Assembly: GCF_006539125.1 (NCBI RefSeq) | Contig: NZ_BJMK01000001.1 | Location: forward strand, 248,001 to 312,000 | Origin: Gluconobacter sphaericus NBRC 12467 | GTDB taxonomy: Bacteria; Pseudomonadota; Alphaproteobacteria; Acetobacterales; Acetobacteraceae | DNA length: 64,000 bases | Direction: 5' to 3' | Notes under the pieces: model-generated | The model's database searches: none | What the model saw: only the letters and a program-made list of their open reading frames with translations | Told to the model about the DNA's origin: nothing | Shown: positions 52,680 to 61,998 of the stretch, piece by piece | How positions within the stretch are numbered: position 1 is the first letter of the stretch | Layout of the letters: each line of letters begins with the position of its first letter | Translations under genes and position numbers: made by a program

Positions 52680-53254
52680 GCACAGAAGCGGCAGACTGTC
52701 GGCCGCAGGGCTGCACGGATTTTTGGGGAAAGTTCCGTCAGGGCAGAGCGCCGCTGTGTCAGTATGTCAGCCGGGATGGGGTGGGTCGGGAAGTGGCATC
52801 CGTCCGCCATAAGTAGTCCGTCCGGCAGATAAGTGATTTCGCCGGGCCGAAAATCAAGCCGTGAAAGTGGAATTCCGCATGCTCCGAGAACGGCGATATG
52901 CGCGCTAATCCCGAGCGTCAGGACCAGTTTGAGCCTGTGCATGTTTTGCAGTTCGGTACACAGAGCCGCGCTGCACTCCTCAAGTTCGGAAGGAAGGGCC
53001 AGCGGCTGCGGAGAGAGAGGCTGCATCACGGTGGTGATGCGTCCTACGATTGCGTTTGGCGATTCGGGTGCTGAATCGAAAACGATATTGTTGGTCCGTA
53101 GAAAGGAGCCCAGAGTTTCCATGGCGTCTTCCGGATCAAGGCACACGATCAGCATCTCAGCTGAAAGTGGCCCAATCCCTGACCGCGCCCCTTCTGAAGC
53201 GGGAAGAGGCGGCGGCGGGGAAGCGGTCGGTCCGGTAGAAGCCAGAGCTGTCAT
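52676..53254 (-). CDS. Degenerate uracil-DNA-glycosylase-like protein
   Basis: 192 residues. The core (about 33-180) resembles UDG family 5 in overall order: EMLIVCLDPEDAM in place of the usual IVGLAPG-type motif, PLALPSELEECSAALCTEL, LKLVLTLGISAHIAVLGACGI and ADGCHFPTHPIPA in place of the H-S/P catalytic loop. The Gly-rich active-site motif and the iron-sulfur Cys set are not recognisable, so glycosylase activity is doubtful. The first 25 residues are Pro/Ser-rich. It overlaps the NYN gene by 4 bases. Family assignment is moderate; the loss of function is inference. Confidence 0.58.
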   Translation of the reverse strand: MTALASTGPTASPPPPLPASEGARSGIGPLSAEMLIVCLDPEDAMETLGSFLRTNNIVFDSAPESPNAIVGRITTVMQPLSPQPLALPSELEECSAALCTELQNMHRLKLVLTLGISAHIAVLGACGIPLSRLDFRPGEITYLPDGLLMADGCHFPTHPIPADILTQRRSALTELSPKIRAALRPTVCRFCA

Positions 53255-53859
53255 GAATCGCTGGTCTCGTCACTGTTGATGTCGGCAGGATGACGGACAG
53301 GTCCCTGTCTGGGGAGATTGCGCGGTTCCGCAGGACGGCGCGTGAACGAGTGCGCAATGTCGGCTAGTTCCACGAACAGGTCAGCCTGACGGCGCAGGTC
53401 GTCCCCGATCATGGGGGGCGTCGAGCGCATCGAGGAAATGACCGTGACCCGGACTCCCCGCGCCTGTACTGCTTCCACGGCGCGCCGCAGGTCGGAGTCA
53501 CCGCTTACGATCACGGCATGATCGAGGCGGCCGGCCTGTTCCAGAAGATCTACTGTCAGTTCGACATCCATGTTTCCCTTTATACGCCGTCTTCCTGAAT
53601 GATCCGTAAACTCACGGGCATTTTTCAGAACGAGGTGATAGCCGTTATAGGCCAGCCAGTCGGTCAGGGGGCGAACGGGGGAATATTCGTCCGTCTCGGG
53701 TATTGCAGCGTAATAGAAGGCACGCTGGAAAAGGCACTGACTTTCAAACAGGTTGCGCAGGCTGCGGAAGTCAACTTCAAACCCCAGATTGCGGGCTGCA
53801 TGATGGAGACTGGCGCCGTCGATGAAAAGGGCTGTGCGTTCGTTCTGGCGCAGAAGCAT
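53251..53859 (-). CDS. NYN-domain (PIN-like) nuclease, LabA/DUF88-type
   Basis: 202 residues. RTALFIDGASLHHAARNLGF near the start holds the first acidic residue and Asn of the NYN fold. KGNMDVELTVDLLEQAG and AVIVSGDSDLRRAVEAVQARG carry the other conserved Asp residues, as in LabA-like proteins. ISSMRSTPPMIGDDLRRQADLF follows. An RNase activity is expected from the fold, with an unknown target. AGGAT is 7 bases upstream. The C-terminal tail is basic. The UDG-like gene follows with an ATGA overlap. Confidence 0.88.
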   Translation of the reverse strand: MLLRQNERTALFIDGASLHHAARNLGFEVDFRSLRNLFESQCLFQRAFYYAAIPETDEYSPVRPLTDWLAYNGYHLVLKNAREFTDHSGRRRIKGNMDVELTVDLLEQAGRLDHAVIVSGDSDLRRAVEAVQARGVRVTVISSMRSTPPMIGDDLRRQADLFVELADIAHSFTRRPAEPRNLPRQGPVRHPADINSDETSDS

Positions 53860-54003
53860 AATGGTAATCCTGGTATGTAAAATATGTTTCCCTGTACGGC
53901 AGGGACAAAGGCTGCCTTCCAGCTACGAACGAGCTTGGATGCACTCAGGTTCAATTCCGGGGGTGAGGCAGGTGCGGATTGCAATCGCATGAACCGCATG
54001 TTA

Positions 54004-54031
54004 TTGCCAGCATTCTCTCTTATTTTATTCC
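54004..54031 (+). promoter_or_regulatory. Possible promoter for the rpoZ operon
   Basis: TTGCCA (54004-54009), 16-base spacer and TATTCC (54026-54031), about 27 bases before the rpoZ start in an AT-rich stretch. A second possible pair, TTGCAA (53979) with TATTGC (54002), 17-base spacing, overlaps it. Confidence 0.35.
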
Positions 54032-54058
54032 TAGTCTTACCCGAAGGGGGGCTGTCGC

Positions 54059-54454
54059 ATGGCGCGTGTAACCGTCGAAGATTGCATCGAGAAGGTTCCT
54101 AACCGTTTCGAACTGGTTCTGCTTGCTGCACAGCGTGCACGCGGCCTGTCTCGCGGTGAGGAAATTCGTCTGGATCGTGAAAACGACAAAAACACGGTCG
54201 TCGCCTTGCGCGAAATCGCTGAAGACAAGGTAAGTCTGCCGGTTCTGCGCGAAGGTATCATTCGGTCCCTGGCTCGTGCGCCGGAGCCGGAGCCCGTCGA
54301 CGAGGAAGTGCTGGATCTTATTCCGACAGACCAGAACATTTTCGGTCTACAGGATGTCTCCGCCGAGGAAGAGCACGCCCACATGGCAGAGAATATGTCT
54401 GCTGACGAGGCTGCCGCGATCGAAGCTGAACTGGGCGGTCGGGGTCGTCGCTGA
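54059..54454 (+). CDS. rpoZ: RNA polymerase omega subunit
   Basis: 131 residues. [34 protein letters not shown] is the standard omega N-terminus (shown in two halves here as [16 protein letters not shown] and [13 protein letters not shown]). The acidic C-terminal tail is longer than in E. coli (91 residues). It helps assemble beta-prime. The rel gene follows by 36 bases, a pairing common in proteobacteria that links transcription and stringent response. Confidence 0.97.
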   Translation: MARVTVEDCIEKVPNRFELVLLAAQRARGLSRGEEIRLDRENDKNTVVALREIAEDKVSLPVLREGIIRSLARAPEPEPVDEEVLDLIPTDQNIFGLQDVSAEEEHAHMAENMSADEAAAIEAELGGRGRR

Positions 54455-54490
54455 TTTCTGCCCAATTCTACTGAAAGGGGGATATGCTTC

Positions 54491-56788
54491 ATGCCTGATG
54501 CATCTTCCCCGATTGCGCCTCCACCCGTAGCGAGCGGGGACTTCAAGCCGCCCATCGCCGGACTGCTCCGCCGGATTGAAAGCTACGATCCGTCCGCCGA
54601 TCTGATTCGGATCGAAGCGGCCTATGATGTGGCTGCCAATGCCCATAACGGGCAGCGTCGCGATAATGGCGATGCCTACATCACTCATCCTATTGCTGTC
54701 GCCAATATCCTTGCTGGTTTTCGCATGGATGCGACCTCAATCATGGTGGGGCTGCTTCACGATACCGTCGAAGATACGGGCGTTTCCTGTGATACGCTAA
54801 AAGCCCGTTTTGGCGAGGATGTCGCGGCCCTTGTCGATGGCGTGACGAAGCTTACCCGGCTTGAACTCCAGTCCGATCGCACCAAACAGGCTGAGAATTT
54901 TCGCAAGCTCGTTCTGGCCATGTCGCGGGATATCCGTGTCCTGATTGTCAAGCTGGCTGATCGTCTGCACAATATGCGCACGTTGCATTACGTGCAGCGC
55001 ACAGACCGCCGGCAGCGTATCGCCCGTGAGACAATGGACATCTATGCGCCTCTGGCTGAGCGCATCGGTATGGATCGCGTTAAGACGGAGCTTCAGAACC
55101 TTTCCTTCGCCCAGCTTGAGCCCGAAGCCGACGCTACGATCCGTGCCCGCCTGAACTTCCTGCGAGGGCAGGGGGCGGATGTCATTGAGCAGGTCCGTCA
55201 GGAACTGATGGCCCTGTGCGCCGAAAGCGGAATCGATAAGGTTGAAGTGACCGGGCGTGAAAAATCGCCTTATTCGATCTGGGAAAAAATGCAGCGTCGA
55301 AATGTAGCGTTCGAGCAGCTCTCGGACATTATGGCGTTCCGTCTGCTCGTTCCCACACGCGACGCTTGCTACATGGCGCTTGGCGCGATTCACGGCGCTT
55401 ATCCGATGATCGCCGGGCGCTTCAAGGATTACATTTCTACACCCAAAGCCAACGGATACCAGAGCCTTCATACTGGTGTGACTCTGCGTCATCCACGCAA
55501 TCAGAAAATCGAGGTCCAGATCCGGACCGCCGAAATGCACGATCTGGCTGAAAACGGAGTGGCGTCACACTGGGCGTACAAGGAACATGCGACACCGAGC
55601 GAGCGTGAAGCTGCTGCACTGTCGTCTGCGTTTGGGGCGCCGACCCGCAAGCTCCGCTGGGTTCAGGATCTGCTGGAAATCCTCGAGGATAGTCAGGCTC
55701 CCGACGAGTTTCTCGAAAATACCAAGCTTGAACTCTATCAGGACCAGGTTTTTTGCTTCACCCCCAAGGGGCAGCTGATTTCCCTGCCACGTGGTGCAAC
55801 GCCCGTTGACTTTGCCTACGCCGTGCACAGTCAGGTCGGCGATACCTGCGTGGGGGCGAAGGTCAATGGCCGTCTGATGCCATTGCGGCACGAATTGCAG
55901 AACGGCGATCAGGTCGAGATCATGACGGCCCGCGGTGGTACGCCATCCCCGTCCTGGGAGCGGTTCGTCGCAACTGGCAAGGCCCGCGCCCGTATCCGAC
56001 GTTTCGTGGCGCAGCAGCAGCGTCAGGTCCATCTGGACAACGGCCGCGCCGCCATAGCCAAGGCGTTCCGTCAGGAAGGTGTGGATGGTTCCGAAAAGAT
56101 CCTCGATGGGATTCTCAAGGAGTTGCGTCAGGCGTCGGTAGAAGACCTGTACGTCTCGGTCGGAAACGGACAGCTTGGCCCCAAGGATGTGGTCAATGTG
56201 GCCTATCCGGAGCTGCGTCAGAGCGTCCGGGCACCGAGAATGGTGCCTGGCCTGTCCCCGCGCTTCGGGCAATCCCTCATGCTTGGTGCTGGACATGTCG
56301 GGGCCAAGAATGCGGCGGCCCATTCGGGAAGCACAATCAAGGGAATCGGTTCGGGCATTGCCGTCAGCTTCGCAGGATGCTGCCGACCTTTGCCGGGTGA
56401 TCCGATTGTTGGCATCATTGCCCAGGGCAAGGGTGTCACCATTCATCGTCGTGGCTGTCAGAATCTGTCCAGTTTCGCTGATACGCCCGAGCGTTTTCTG
56501 GAAGTGGACTGGGACTACGAGGCTCTTGGCCGCCGTCAGGGCGCTGAGCCCTATACTGCCCGGCTTTCGGTCGTGGCCGCGAACGAACCCGAAGTTCTGG
56601 CAACGCTTACCAACGCCGCAGCCAAGCATAATGGTAGCGTCATCAACCTCAAGATCGTCAACCGGCAGCTCGATTTCATGGAAATTCTGGTCGATCTTGA
56701 AGTGAAGGATCTGCGTCATCTCTCGTCCATGATTGCGGCGTTCCGGACGGCGGTGGGCGTCATGCAGGTCGAGCGGGCCAAGGGATGA
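54491..56788 (+). CDS. Bifunctional (p)ppGpp synthetase/hydrolase, Rel/SpoT type
   Basis: 765 residues. Hydrolase HD domain: His66 (DAYITHPIAVA) and HDTVEDTG (His90-Asp91, Glu94-Asp95), intact. Synthetase domain: SPYSIWEKMQRRN and FEQLSDIMAFRLLV, then STPKANGYQSLHTGV. A TGS domain (VFCFTPKGQLISLP, VDFAYAVHSQVG), a zinc-finger-like region (CCRPLPGDPIVG) and a C-terminal ACT domain complete it. It is the only such gene here and probably has both activities, as in most alphaproteobacteria. Confidence 0.96.
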   Translation: MPDASSPIAPPPVASGDFKPPIAGLLRRIESYDPSADLIRIEAAYDVAANAHNGQRRDNGDAYITHPIAVANILAGFRMDATSIMVGLLHDTVEDTGVSCDTLKARFGEDVAALVDGVTKLTRLELQSDRTKQAENFRKLVLAMSRDIRVLIVKLADRLHNMRTLHYVQRTDRRQRIARETMDIYAPLAERIGMDRVKTELQNLSFAQLEPEADATIRARLNFLRGQGADVIEQVRQELMALCAESGIDKVEVTGREKSPYSIWEKMQRRNVAFEQLSDIMAFRLLVPTRDACYMALGAIHGAYPMIAGRFKDYISTPKANGYQSLHTGVTLRHPRNQKIEVQIRTAEMHDLAENGVASHWAYKEHATPSEREAAALSSAFGAPTRKLRWVQDLLEILEDSQAPDEFLENTKLELYQDQVFCFTPKGQLISLPRGATPVDFAYAVHSQVGDTCVGAKVNGRLMPLRHELQNGDQVEIMTARGGTPSPSWERFVATGKARARIRRFVAQQQRQVHLDNGRAAIAKAFRQEGVDGSEKILDGILKELRQASVEDLYVSVGNGQLGPKDVVNVAYPELRQSVRAPRMVPGLSPRFGQSLMLGAGHVGAKNAAAHSGSTIKGIGSGIAVSFAGCCRPLPGDPIVGIIAQGKGVTIHRRGCQNLSSFADTPERFLEVDWDYEALGRRQGAEPYTARLSVVAANEPEVLATLTNAAAKHNGSVINLKIVNRQLDFMEILVDLEVKDLRHLSSMIAAFRTAVGVMQVERAKG

Positions 56789-56792
56789 CGTC

Positions 56793-57266
56793 ATGATCCT
56801 CGGCATGGGTACGGACCTGTGCATGATTTCGCGCATTGAAAAAAGTGTAGAACGCTTTGGGGACCGTTTCCTGAAACGCGTCTTTACCGAAGCCGAGCGC
56901 GCCTATGCCGACCGCTTTAAGGGGGTTGCGCGCATGGGTAGTTACGCCAAGCGCTGGGCGGCCAAGGAGGCCTGCGTGAAGGCGCTGGGCACAGGCTTCG
57001 CTAATGGGGTCATGCTTCAGGATATCGGGGTCTTCAATGGGCCGGGCGGCGCGCCGGAACTACGGCTTTCAGGTGGCGCGAAAGAGGTCCTTCAGCGCCT
57101 GACGCCCCCAGGGCAGGTGGCCCAGATTCTGGTCAGCATGAGCGATGATCCGCCCTTTGCTCTTGCTCAGGTCATCATCCAATCGATCCCTCTGGCGGTC
57201 GTACAGTCCGCGTCACAACCCTTCGTCCGGATTGAACCGCTCGCCAACGCCGTCAAGCTGCGTTAA
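56793..57266 (+). CDS. acpS: Holo-acyl-carrier-protein synthase
   Basis: 157 residues, transferring 4'-phosphopantetheine from CoA to ACP. GMGTDLCMISRIEKS holds the magnesium-binding Asp. AERAYADRF and YAKRWAAKEACVKALGTGF carry the Glu/Lys signature. After the usual end (about residue 128) a tail of roughly 28 residues follows, with no clear domain. It starts 4 bases after rel and is 9 bases before lepB. ATG 56793 is preferred over in-frame codons inside rel. Confidence 0.94.
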   Translation: MILGMGTDLCMISRIEKSVERFGDRFLKRVFTEAERAYADRFKGVARMGSYAKRWAAKEACVKALGTGFANGVMLQDIGVFNGPGGAPELRLSGGAKEVLQRLTPPGQVAQILVSMSDDPPFALAQVIIQSIPLAVVQSASQPFVRIEPLANAVKLR

Positions 57267-57275
57267 GAGCGTCTC

Positions 57276-58091
57276 ATGACCAAGGAGAACAGGCCCGTGC
57301 AGGGTTCAGAAAGTGCCGGCGACAAGCCTGCGCGCCGCGAAGAGTCGCTTGGCGAGAGCATCCGTTATTTCTGCGTACTGCTGCTGGCCGTATTTGCAGT
57401 GCGATCTCTCGTGGTGGAGCCTTTCAACATCCCGTCCGGCTCGATGATCCCGACGCTGCAGATCGGCGATTTCGTTTTGGTCTCGAAGTTCAGCTACGGC
57501 TATTCGCGCTTCTCGTTTCCGTTTTCGCCGAATGTCTTCAGTGGCCGGATCCTGAACTCCACGCCTCATCGTGGTGACGTTGCGGTTTTCCGTTTCACGC
57601 GTGATACGTCAGTCGATTATATCAAGCGTATCATTGGCCTGCCCGGAGACCATATTCAGGTCACGGGAGGCAAGCTGATCCTCAATGGCATCGAAGTTCC
57701 GCGTACGGCGCTTGGTCATTACGAGGTGCTGGACGAAAACAACCGTCTTCTCAGCGGAGAGCGTTATCGCGAGAGCCTTCCCGGAAGCGCTGGTCGTCCC
57801 ACTGTCGAGCATGATATTCTCAAGCTGACGGATGAAGGGTTCGCCAACGATACGCCCGAATATGTCGTGCCGGAGGGTTCCTTTTTCGCTATGGGCGATG
57901 ACCGTGATGACAGTGCCGACAGCCGTTTTCAAGGCGATGGCCCGGATGATCTCGGCTTTGTCCCTATGCAGAACCTTGTCGGCCGCGCGCCTATCGTCTT
58001 GTTCTCCATGGATATGCGTCATCCCGCCTGGCAGTTTTGGTATTGGCCGACCGAGATTCGTTGGAACCGCTTCCTGCATCCCGTCAGATGA
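57276..58091 (+). CDS. lepB: Signal peptidase I
   Basis: 271 residues. An N-terminal anchor helix (about 31-45) is followed by the catalytic domain with Ser56 (PSGSMIPTL) and the general base Lys117 (DYIKRIIGLPGD). The C-terminal box GDDRDDSADSRF is intact. It removes signal peptides of Sec and Tat exported proteins, such as MsrP here. The stop overlaps the rnc start by 4 bases. Confidence 0.97.
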   Translation: MTKENRPVQGSESAGDKPARREESLGESIRYFCVLLLAVFAVRSLVVEPFNIPSGSMIPTLQIGDFVLVSKFSYGYSRFSFPFSPNVFSGRILNSTPHRGDVAVFRFTRDTSVDYIKRIIGLPGDHIQVTGGKLILNGIEVPRTALGHYEVLDENNRLLSGERYRESLPGSAGRPTVEHDILKLTDEGFANDTPEYVVPEGSFFAMGDDRDDSADSRFQGDGPDDLGFVPMQNLVGRAPIVLFSMDMRHPAWQFWYWPTEIRWNRFLHPVR

Positions 58092-58822
58092 CACTTTCCT
58101 CCACAGAAGCCCTGGCCTCGATGCAGGTTGCCTTGGGGCATGATTTCAAGAAGCCTGAACTGCTGAGCGAGGCCCTGACGCACCGTTCTGCCGTCTCCGG
58201 GCGTGACCCGCGTCGTGCCCGCCGGAACCAGCGTCCCAAGGGGAGTGGATCGAACGAGCGCCTCGAATTTATCGGGGATCGTGTCCTAGGCCTATTGATG
58301 GCTGAGTGGCTGCTGGAGCGCTATCCGGACGAGCAGGAAGGGGCTCTCGGTCCCCGTCACGCTCATCTGGTATCGCGAACCGTCTTGGCCGAAATCGCCG
58401 ATCAGGTCGGTCTTTCGGCCTCGCTCCAGATTTCGCCACATGAGGAAGATGCCGGTATCCGGCGTTTATCCAGCATCCGTGCGGACGCAATGGAAGCCCT
58501 TCTCGGCGCGTTGTATCTCGATGGCGGTCTGGAACCGGCCCGTCGTGTGGTCCACCAGTATTGGCAGTCCCGCATCGAAAGCGCCGACCGGCCCCACAAG
58601 GAGCCCAAGACGTTGCTGCAGGAATACATGCTCTCGCAGGGGTTGCCGCTTCCCCGTTACGAACTCCTGTCTTCGGATGGCCCCTCACATGCGCCGGTCT
58701 TTCGCGTCAGCGTCACGACTATGGGGCACACGGGAACGGGAGAAGCCGGCAGTAAGAGGCTGGCAGAAAGCGCAGCGGCAACCGCCCTGCTGAAACACCT
58801 CGGTCAGAATGTGGCGTCCTGA
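58088..58822 (+). CDS. rnc: Ribonuclease III
   Basis: 244 residues. The nuclease motif NERLEFIGDRVLGLLMAEWL and the RADAMEALLGALYLDGG segment carry the metal-binding Glu/Asp. The C-terminal dsRNA-binding domain starts near residue 170 (PKTLLQEYMLSQGLPLPRYEL). An inserted basic piece (RDPRRARRNQRPKGSG, about 40-55) lies before the first motif. ATG 58088 overlaps the lepB stop. It processes rRNA precursors and some mRNAs. Confidence 0.96.
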   Translation: MTLSSTEALASMQVALGHDFKKPELLSEALTHRSAVSGRDPRRARRNQRPKGSGSNERLEFIGDRVLGLLMAEWLLERYPDEQEGALGPRHAHLVSRTVLAEIADQVGLSASLQISPHEEDAGIRRLSSIRADAMEALLGALYLDGGLEPARRVVHQYWQSRIESADRPHKEPKTLLQEYMLSQGLPLPRYELLSSDGPSHAPVFRVSVTTMGHTGTGEAGSKRLAESAAATALLKHLGQNVAS

Positions 58823-58847
58823 GATGTCATTAATAAAGGATCAGAAC

Positions 58848-59735
58848 ATGACCACGCGCTGCGGTTTCGTGGCTCTCGTCGGCGCCCCGAATGCGGGGAA
58901 ATCCACCTTGCTTAACCGGATTGCCGGAGCCAAGCTGTCCATCGTCAGCCCTAAGGCCCAGACGACCCGTTTTCGGACGCTGGGCATCGTCATGCAGGAC
59001 AATGCTCAGATCATTCTCGTGGATCTGCCAGGTATCTTCAAGCCGCGCCGCCGTCTTGACCGGGCGATGGTCAACGCAGCCTGGTCTGGGTCGCAGGATG
59101 CGGATTTGACCTTGCTGCTGGTGGATGCAAAATCCGGCCTGCGCGAGGATGTCCGCGAGATCATCGCCAAGCTGGCCGAAAGTAAGAATCGCATCTGGCT
59201 CGTTCTGAACAAGACGGACCTCGTCGAGCGTGGTGAACTTCTGCCTCTGACGCAGGAAATCAACGGTCTCATCAATGTCGAGCATGTCTTCATGCTGAGC
59301 GCCCGTTCGGGTGAGGGCGTGAGCGATCTGATGGCCCGTCTGGCTGCCGAACTGCCCGAAGGTCCTTTTCTCTATCCCGAAGACGACCTGACGGACCTTC
59401 CGGACCGTCTGCTCGCCGCCGAACTGGTCCGTGAGCAGATCTTCATGCAGACGCATGAGGAAATTCCCTATCAGGCCACTGTCGAGACCGAGAGCTTCAA
59501 GGAACGTCCGGACGGATCGGTACGGATCGAGGTGACGATTTACGTCTCCCGTCCTGGACACAAGGCCATCCTGATCGGGGAGGGCGGTCACAAGATCAAG
59601 TCACTCGGTGCGCGGGCGCGTATGGAGCTTCAGGAGCTTCTGGACCGCAAATGCCATCTTTTTCTGAACGTCAAGGAACGTGCGGGATGGGACGAGGAAA
59701 AGGCCAGGCTGCGCGCCATTGGTCTCGACGATTGA
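58848..59735 (+). CDS. era: GTPase Era
   Basis: 295 residues. G1 GAPNAGKST (residues 12-20), G3 DLPGIF and G4 NKTDL are in place. The C-terminal KH domain contains the GEGGHKIKSLGARARMEL loop and binds the 3' end of 16S rRNA. ATG 58848 has AAGGA 7 bases upstream; an ATG at 58824, just after the rnc stop, would add 8 residues. Last gene of the rpoZ to era block. Confidence 0.96.
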   Translation: MTTRCGFVALVGAPNAGKSTLLNRIAGAKLSIVSPKAQTTRFRTLGIVMQDNAQIILVDLPGIFKPRRRLDRAMVNAAWSGSQDADLTLLLVDAKSGLREDVREIIAKLAESKNRIWLVLNKTDLVERGELLPLTQEINGLINVEHVFMLSARSGEGVSDLMARLAAELPEGPFLYPEDDLTDLPDRLLAAELVREQIFMQTHEEIPYQATVETESFKERPDGSVRIEVTIYVSRPGHKAILIGEGGHKIKSLGARARMELQELLDRKCHLFLNVKERAGWDEEKARLRAIGLDD

Positions 59736-59846
59736 AAAAGACAGGTGCCGTAGTGTTTGAAATCCGGCATTCTGACATCGCTTGTTCCAATCCCGCCACG
59801 TCTGTATGACAGGCGCACTTCAAGACACATCCAGCCAGAGACGGGC

Positions 59847-60587
59847 ATGATGACCGAAATTCGAGAACAGAGCCCCTCCTACAAGCGCGTCCTTCTCAAG
59901 GTGTCCGGTGAGGCACTTATGGGTAACGGACCGTCAGGGGTAGACCCCGTAATGGTGGACATGGTTGCCGCCGACATCGCCGATGTGGTGGCTTCCGGAG
60001 TGGAAGTTTGCCTCGTCGTCGGCGGTGGCAACATCTTCCGCGGCCTCGCCGCCGCCGCCAAGGGTATGGACCGCGCGCAGGGTGACTATGCCGGCATGCT
60101 GGCTACCGTCATCAATGCGCTGATGCTGCAGAACGCGCTTGAGCGTCGCGGTATGGAGACGCGCGTGATGACCGCCATCCAGATGGCCTCCATTGCAGAG
60201 CCCTATATCCGCCGCCGCGCCGTGCGCCACATGGAAAAGGGGCGCGTCGTTATTTTTGCAGCCGGTACTGGTAATCCCTTCTTCACGACGGACACGGCCG
60301 CCGCCCTGCGCGCCAACGAGATGGAGTGCGATGCCCTCTTCAAGGGTACGCAGGTGGACGGCGTATATTCCGCCGACCCGCGCCGCAATCCGGACGCACA
60401 GCGCTATGACCAATTAACTTATCTCGAGGTCCTGGCCCGCGATCTGAACGTTATGGACGCCGCAGCCATCAGCTTGGCGCGTGAAAACAGATTGCCCATC
60501 GTGGTCTTCAACATGCATGCTCCCGGCTCCTTCGGGGCCGTGATGCGTGGGGAAGGGCTCTTTACCAAGATCATCGAAGCGGATTGA
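59847..60587 (+). CDS. pyrH: UMP kinase
   Basis: 246 residues, hexameric amino-acid-kinase-fold enzyme making [16 protein letters not shown] near the start, [28 protein letters not shown] and [17 protein letters not shown] are the family motifs. Start ATG 59847 is followed by a second in-frame ATG. rpsB and tsf, which often precede pyrH, are not here. A 111-base gap separates it from era. Confidence 0.97.
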   Translation: MMTEIREQSPSYKRVLLKVSGEALMGNGPSGVDPVMVDMVAADIADVVASGVEVCLVVGGGNIFRGLAAAAKGMDRAQGDYAGMLATVINALMLQNALERRGMETRVMTAIQMASIAEPYIRRRAVRHMEKGRVVIFAAGTGNPFFTTDTAAALRANEMECDALFKGTQVDGVYSADPRRNPDAQRYDQLTYLEVLARDLNVMDAAAISLARENRLPIVVFNMHAPGSFGAVMRGEGLFTKIIEAD

Positions 60588-60655
60588 TCTCCGTATTTTC
60601 AACGAAATCTTCAGGCTCTCTCCTGAAAACCACGCCGAACTGAAAGGAACAGCTT

Positions 60656-61222
60656 ATGTCCGCTGCCCTGAATGACCTTCTCACCGACCTGACCCGCCGT
60701 ATGGACGGTGCGATCGAAAGCCTGCGTCGGGACCTTTCCGGTCTGCGCTCGGGCCGGGCAAGCCCAAATCTCCTGGAGCCGGTACGCGTCGAAGCCTATG
60801 GCTCGGAAGTTCCGCTGTCGCAGGTCGGGTCCATCGCCGTTCCCGAAGCCCGTATGCTGACGGTGTCCGTCTGGGACCGTACGGTTGTCGGCGCCGTCGA
60901 GCGTGCCATCCGGGACAGCGGTCTTGGCCTCAATCCGTCCACGGACGGTCAGACGGTCCGCGTTCCCATTCCGGCCCTGACCGAAGAGCGCCGCAACGAA
61001 CTGGCCCGTGCCGCCAGCCGTTATGCCGAGAACGGCAAAATTTCCGTGCGTGGCGTGCGTCGTGACGGCATGGAGCAGACCAAGGCCCTGGAAAAGAAGA
61101 GTGAGATTAGCCAAGACGACATGAAGACTTGGACCGACGCCATCCAGAAGCTGACGGACCAGTACATCAAGAAGGTCGACGATATTTTCGCGGACAAAGA
61201 ACGCGAGATCAAACAGGTCTGA
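60656..61222 (+). CDS. frr: Ribosome recycling factor
   Basis: 188 residues, clears post-termination ribosomes with [39 protein letters not shown] (read here as its two halves [19 protein letters not shown] and [14 protein letters not shown]) is the long helix-loop core. The second half has [25 protein letters not shown] lies 7-14 bases upstream of ATG 60656. It sits between pyrH and uppS in the usual order. Confidence 0.97.
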   Translation: MSAALNDLLTDLTRRMDGAIESLRRDLSGLRSGRASPNLLEPVRVEAYGSEVPLSQVGSIAVPEARMLTVSVWDRTVVGAVERAIRDSGLGLNPSTDGQTVRVPIPALTEERRNELARAASRYAENGKISVRGVRRDGMEQTKALEKKSEISQDDMKTWTDAIQKLTDQYIKKVDDIFADKEREIKQV

Positions 61223-61290
61223 TTGCGCATTTGTCTGCAGGATCTCTTCCCCGTCACGACCGCATCGTCTCCTCTTCATCCGGGGGCGGC

Positions 61291-61998
61291 GTGAGCGTCG
61301 TTCCCGTCCATATTGCCATGATTATGGACGGGAACGGCCGCTGGGCACGCGCACGCAAACTCCCTGTGGCCGCAGGGCACCGTCAGGGTGCGGAATCCGT
61401 ACAGCAATGCGTTCGCACGGCCATCCGGCAGGGCGTACGATACCTGACGCTCTATGCGTTTTCGTCGGAAAACTGGCGCCGCTCCGCAGAGGAAGTTGGG
61501 GATCTGACGTCCCTGCTGCGCTTCTATCTGCGTCATAAGATCAACGAGCTTCATACCCAGGGTGTGCGCCTGCGGATCATCGGTGAGCCCGAGCGTTTCG
61601 AGGGTTCCCTGCGCGAAGAACTGCGCCGCGCCGAATCCCTGACGCTCCACAACACGACCCTGACCCTCACGCTCGCGTTGTCTTATGGTGGCCGTGCAGA
61701 TATCGTGCAGGCTGCCCGCCGGCTGGCTGAAGATGCCGTTGCCGGTAAAATCGCGGCCGAGAGCATCAGCGAAGCCATGCTCGACGATGCGCTCCAGACC
61801 TCCGACATGCCCGATCCCGATCTGGTCATTCGCACCAGTGGCGAGTGTCGTCTGTCTAATTTTCTGCTCTGGCAGAGCGCCTATGCCGAGCTGGTTTTTA
61901 TGGATGTGCTCTGGCCCGATTTTGGCGAAGTCGAGTTTCTCGAAGCTCTCTCTCGCTTTGCGAGCCGTCAGCGCAGGTTTGGCGGCCGCCCCGCATGA
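61291..61998 (+). CDS. uppS: Undecaprenyl diphosphate synthase
   Basis: 235 residues, cis-prenyltransferase making the C55 lipid carrier for peptidoglycan. IAMIMDGNGRWARAR has the catalytic Asp. AGHRQGAESVQQC and LTLYAFSSENWRR follow, and DLVIRTSGECRLSNFLLWQSAYAELVF is the C-terminal signature (in two parts, DLVIRTSGECRLSN and FLLWQSAYAELVF). Start is a GTG at 61291 with a G-rich stretch upstream; ATG 61318 is within the first motif. The stop overlaps cdsA by 4 bases. Confidence 0.96.
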   Translation: MSVVPVHIAMIMDGNGRWARARKLPVAAGHRQGAESVQQCVRTAIRQGVRYLTLYAFSSENWRRSAEEVGDLTSLLRFYLRHKINELHTQGVRLRIIGEPERFEGSLREELRRAESLTLHNTTLTLTLALSYGGRADIVQAARRLAEDAVAGKIAAESISEAMLDDALQTSDMPDPDLVIRTSGECRLSNFLLWQSAYAELVFMDVLWPDFGEVEFLEALSRFASRQRRFGGRPA

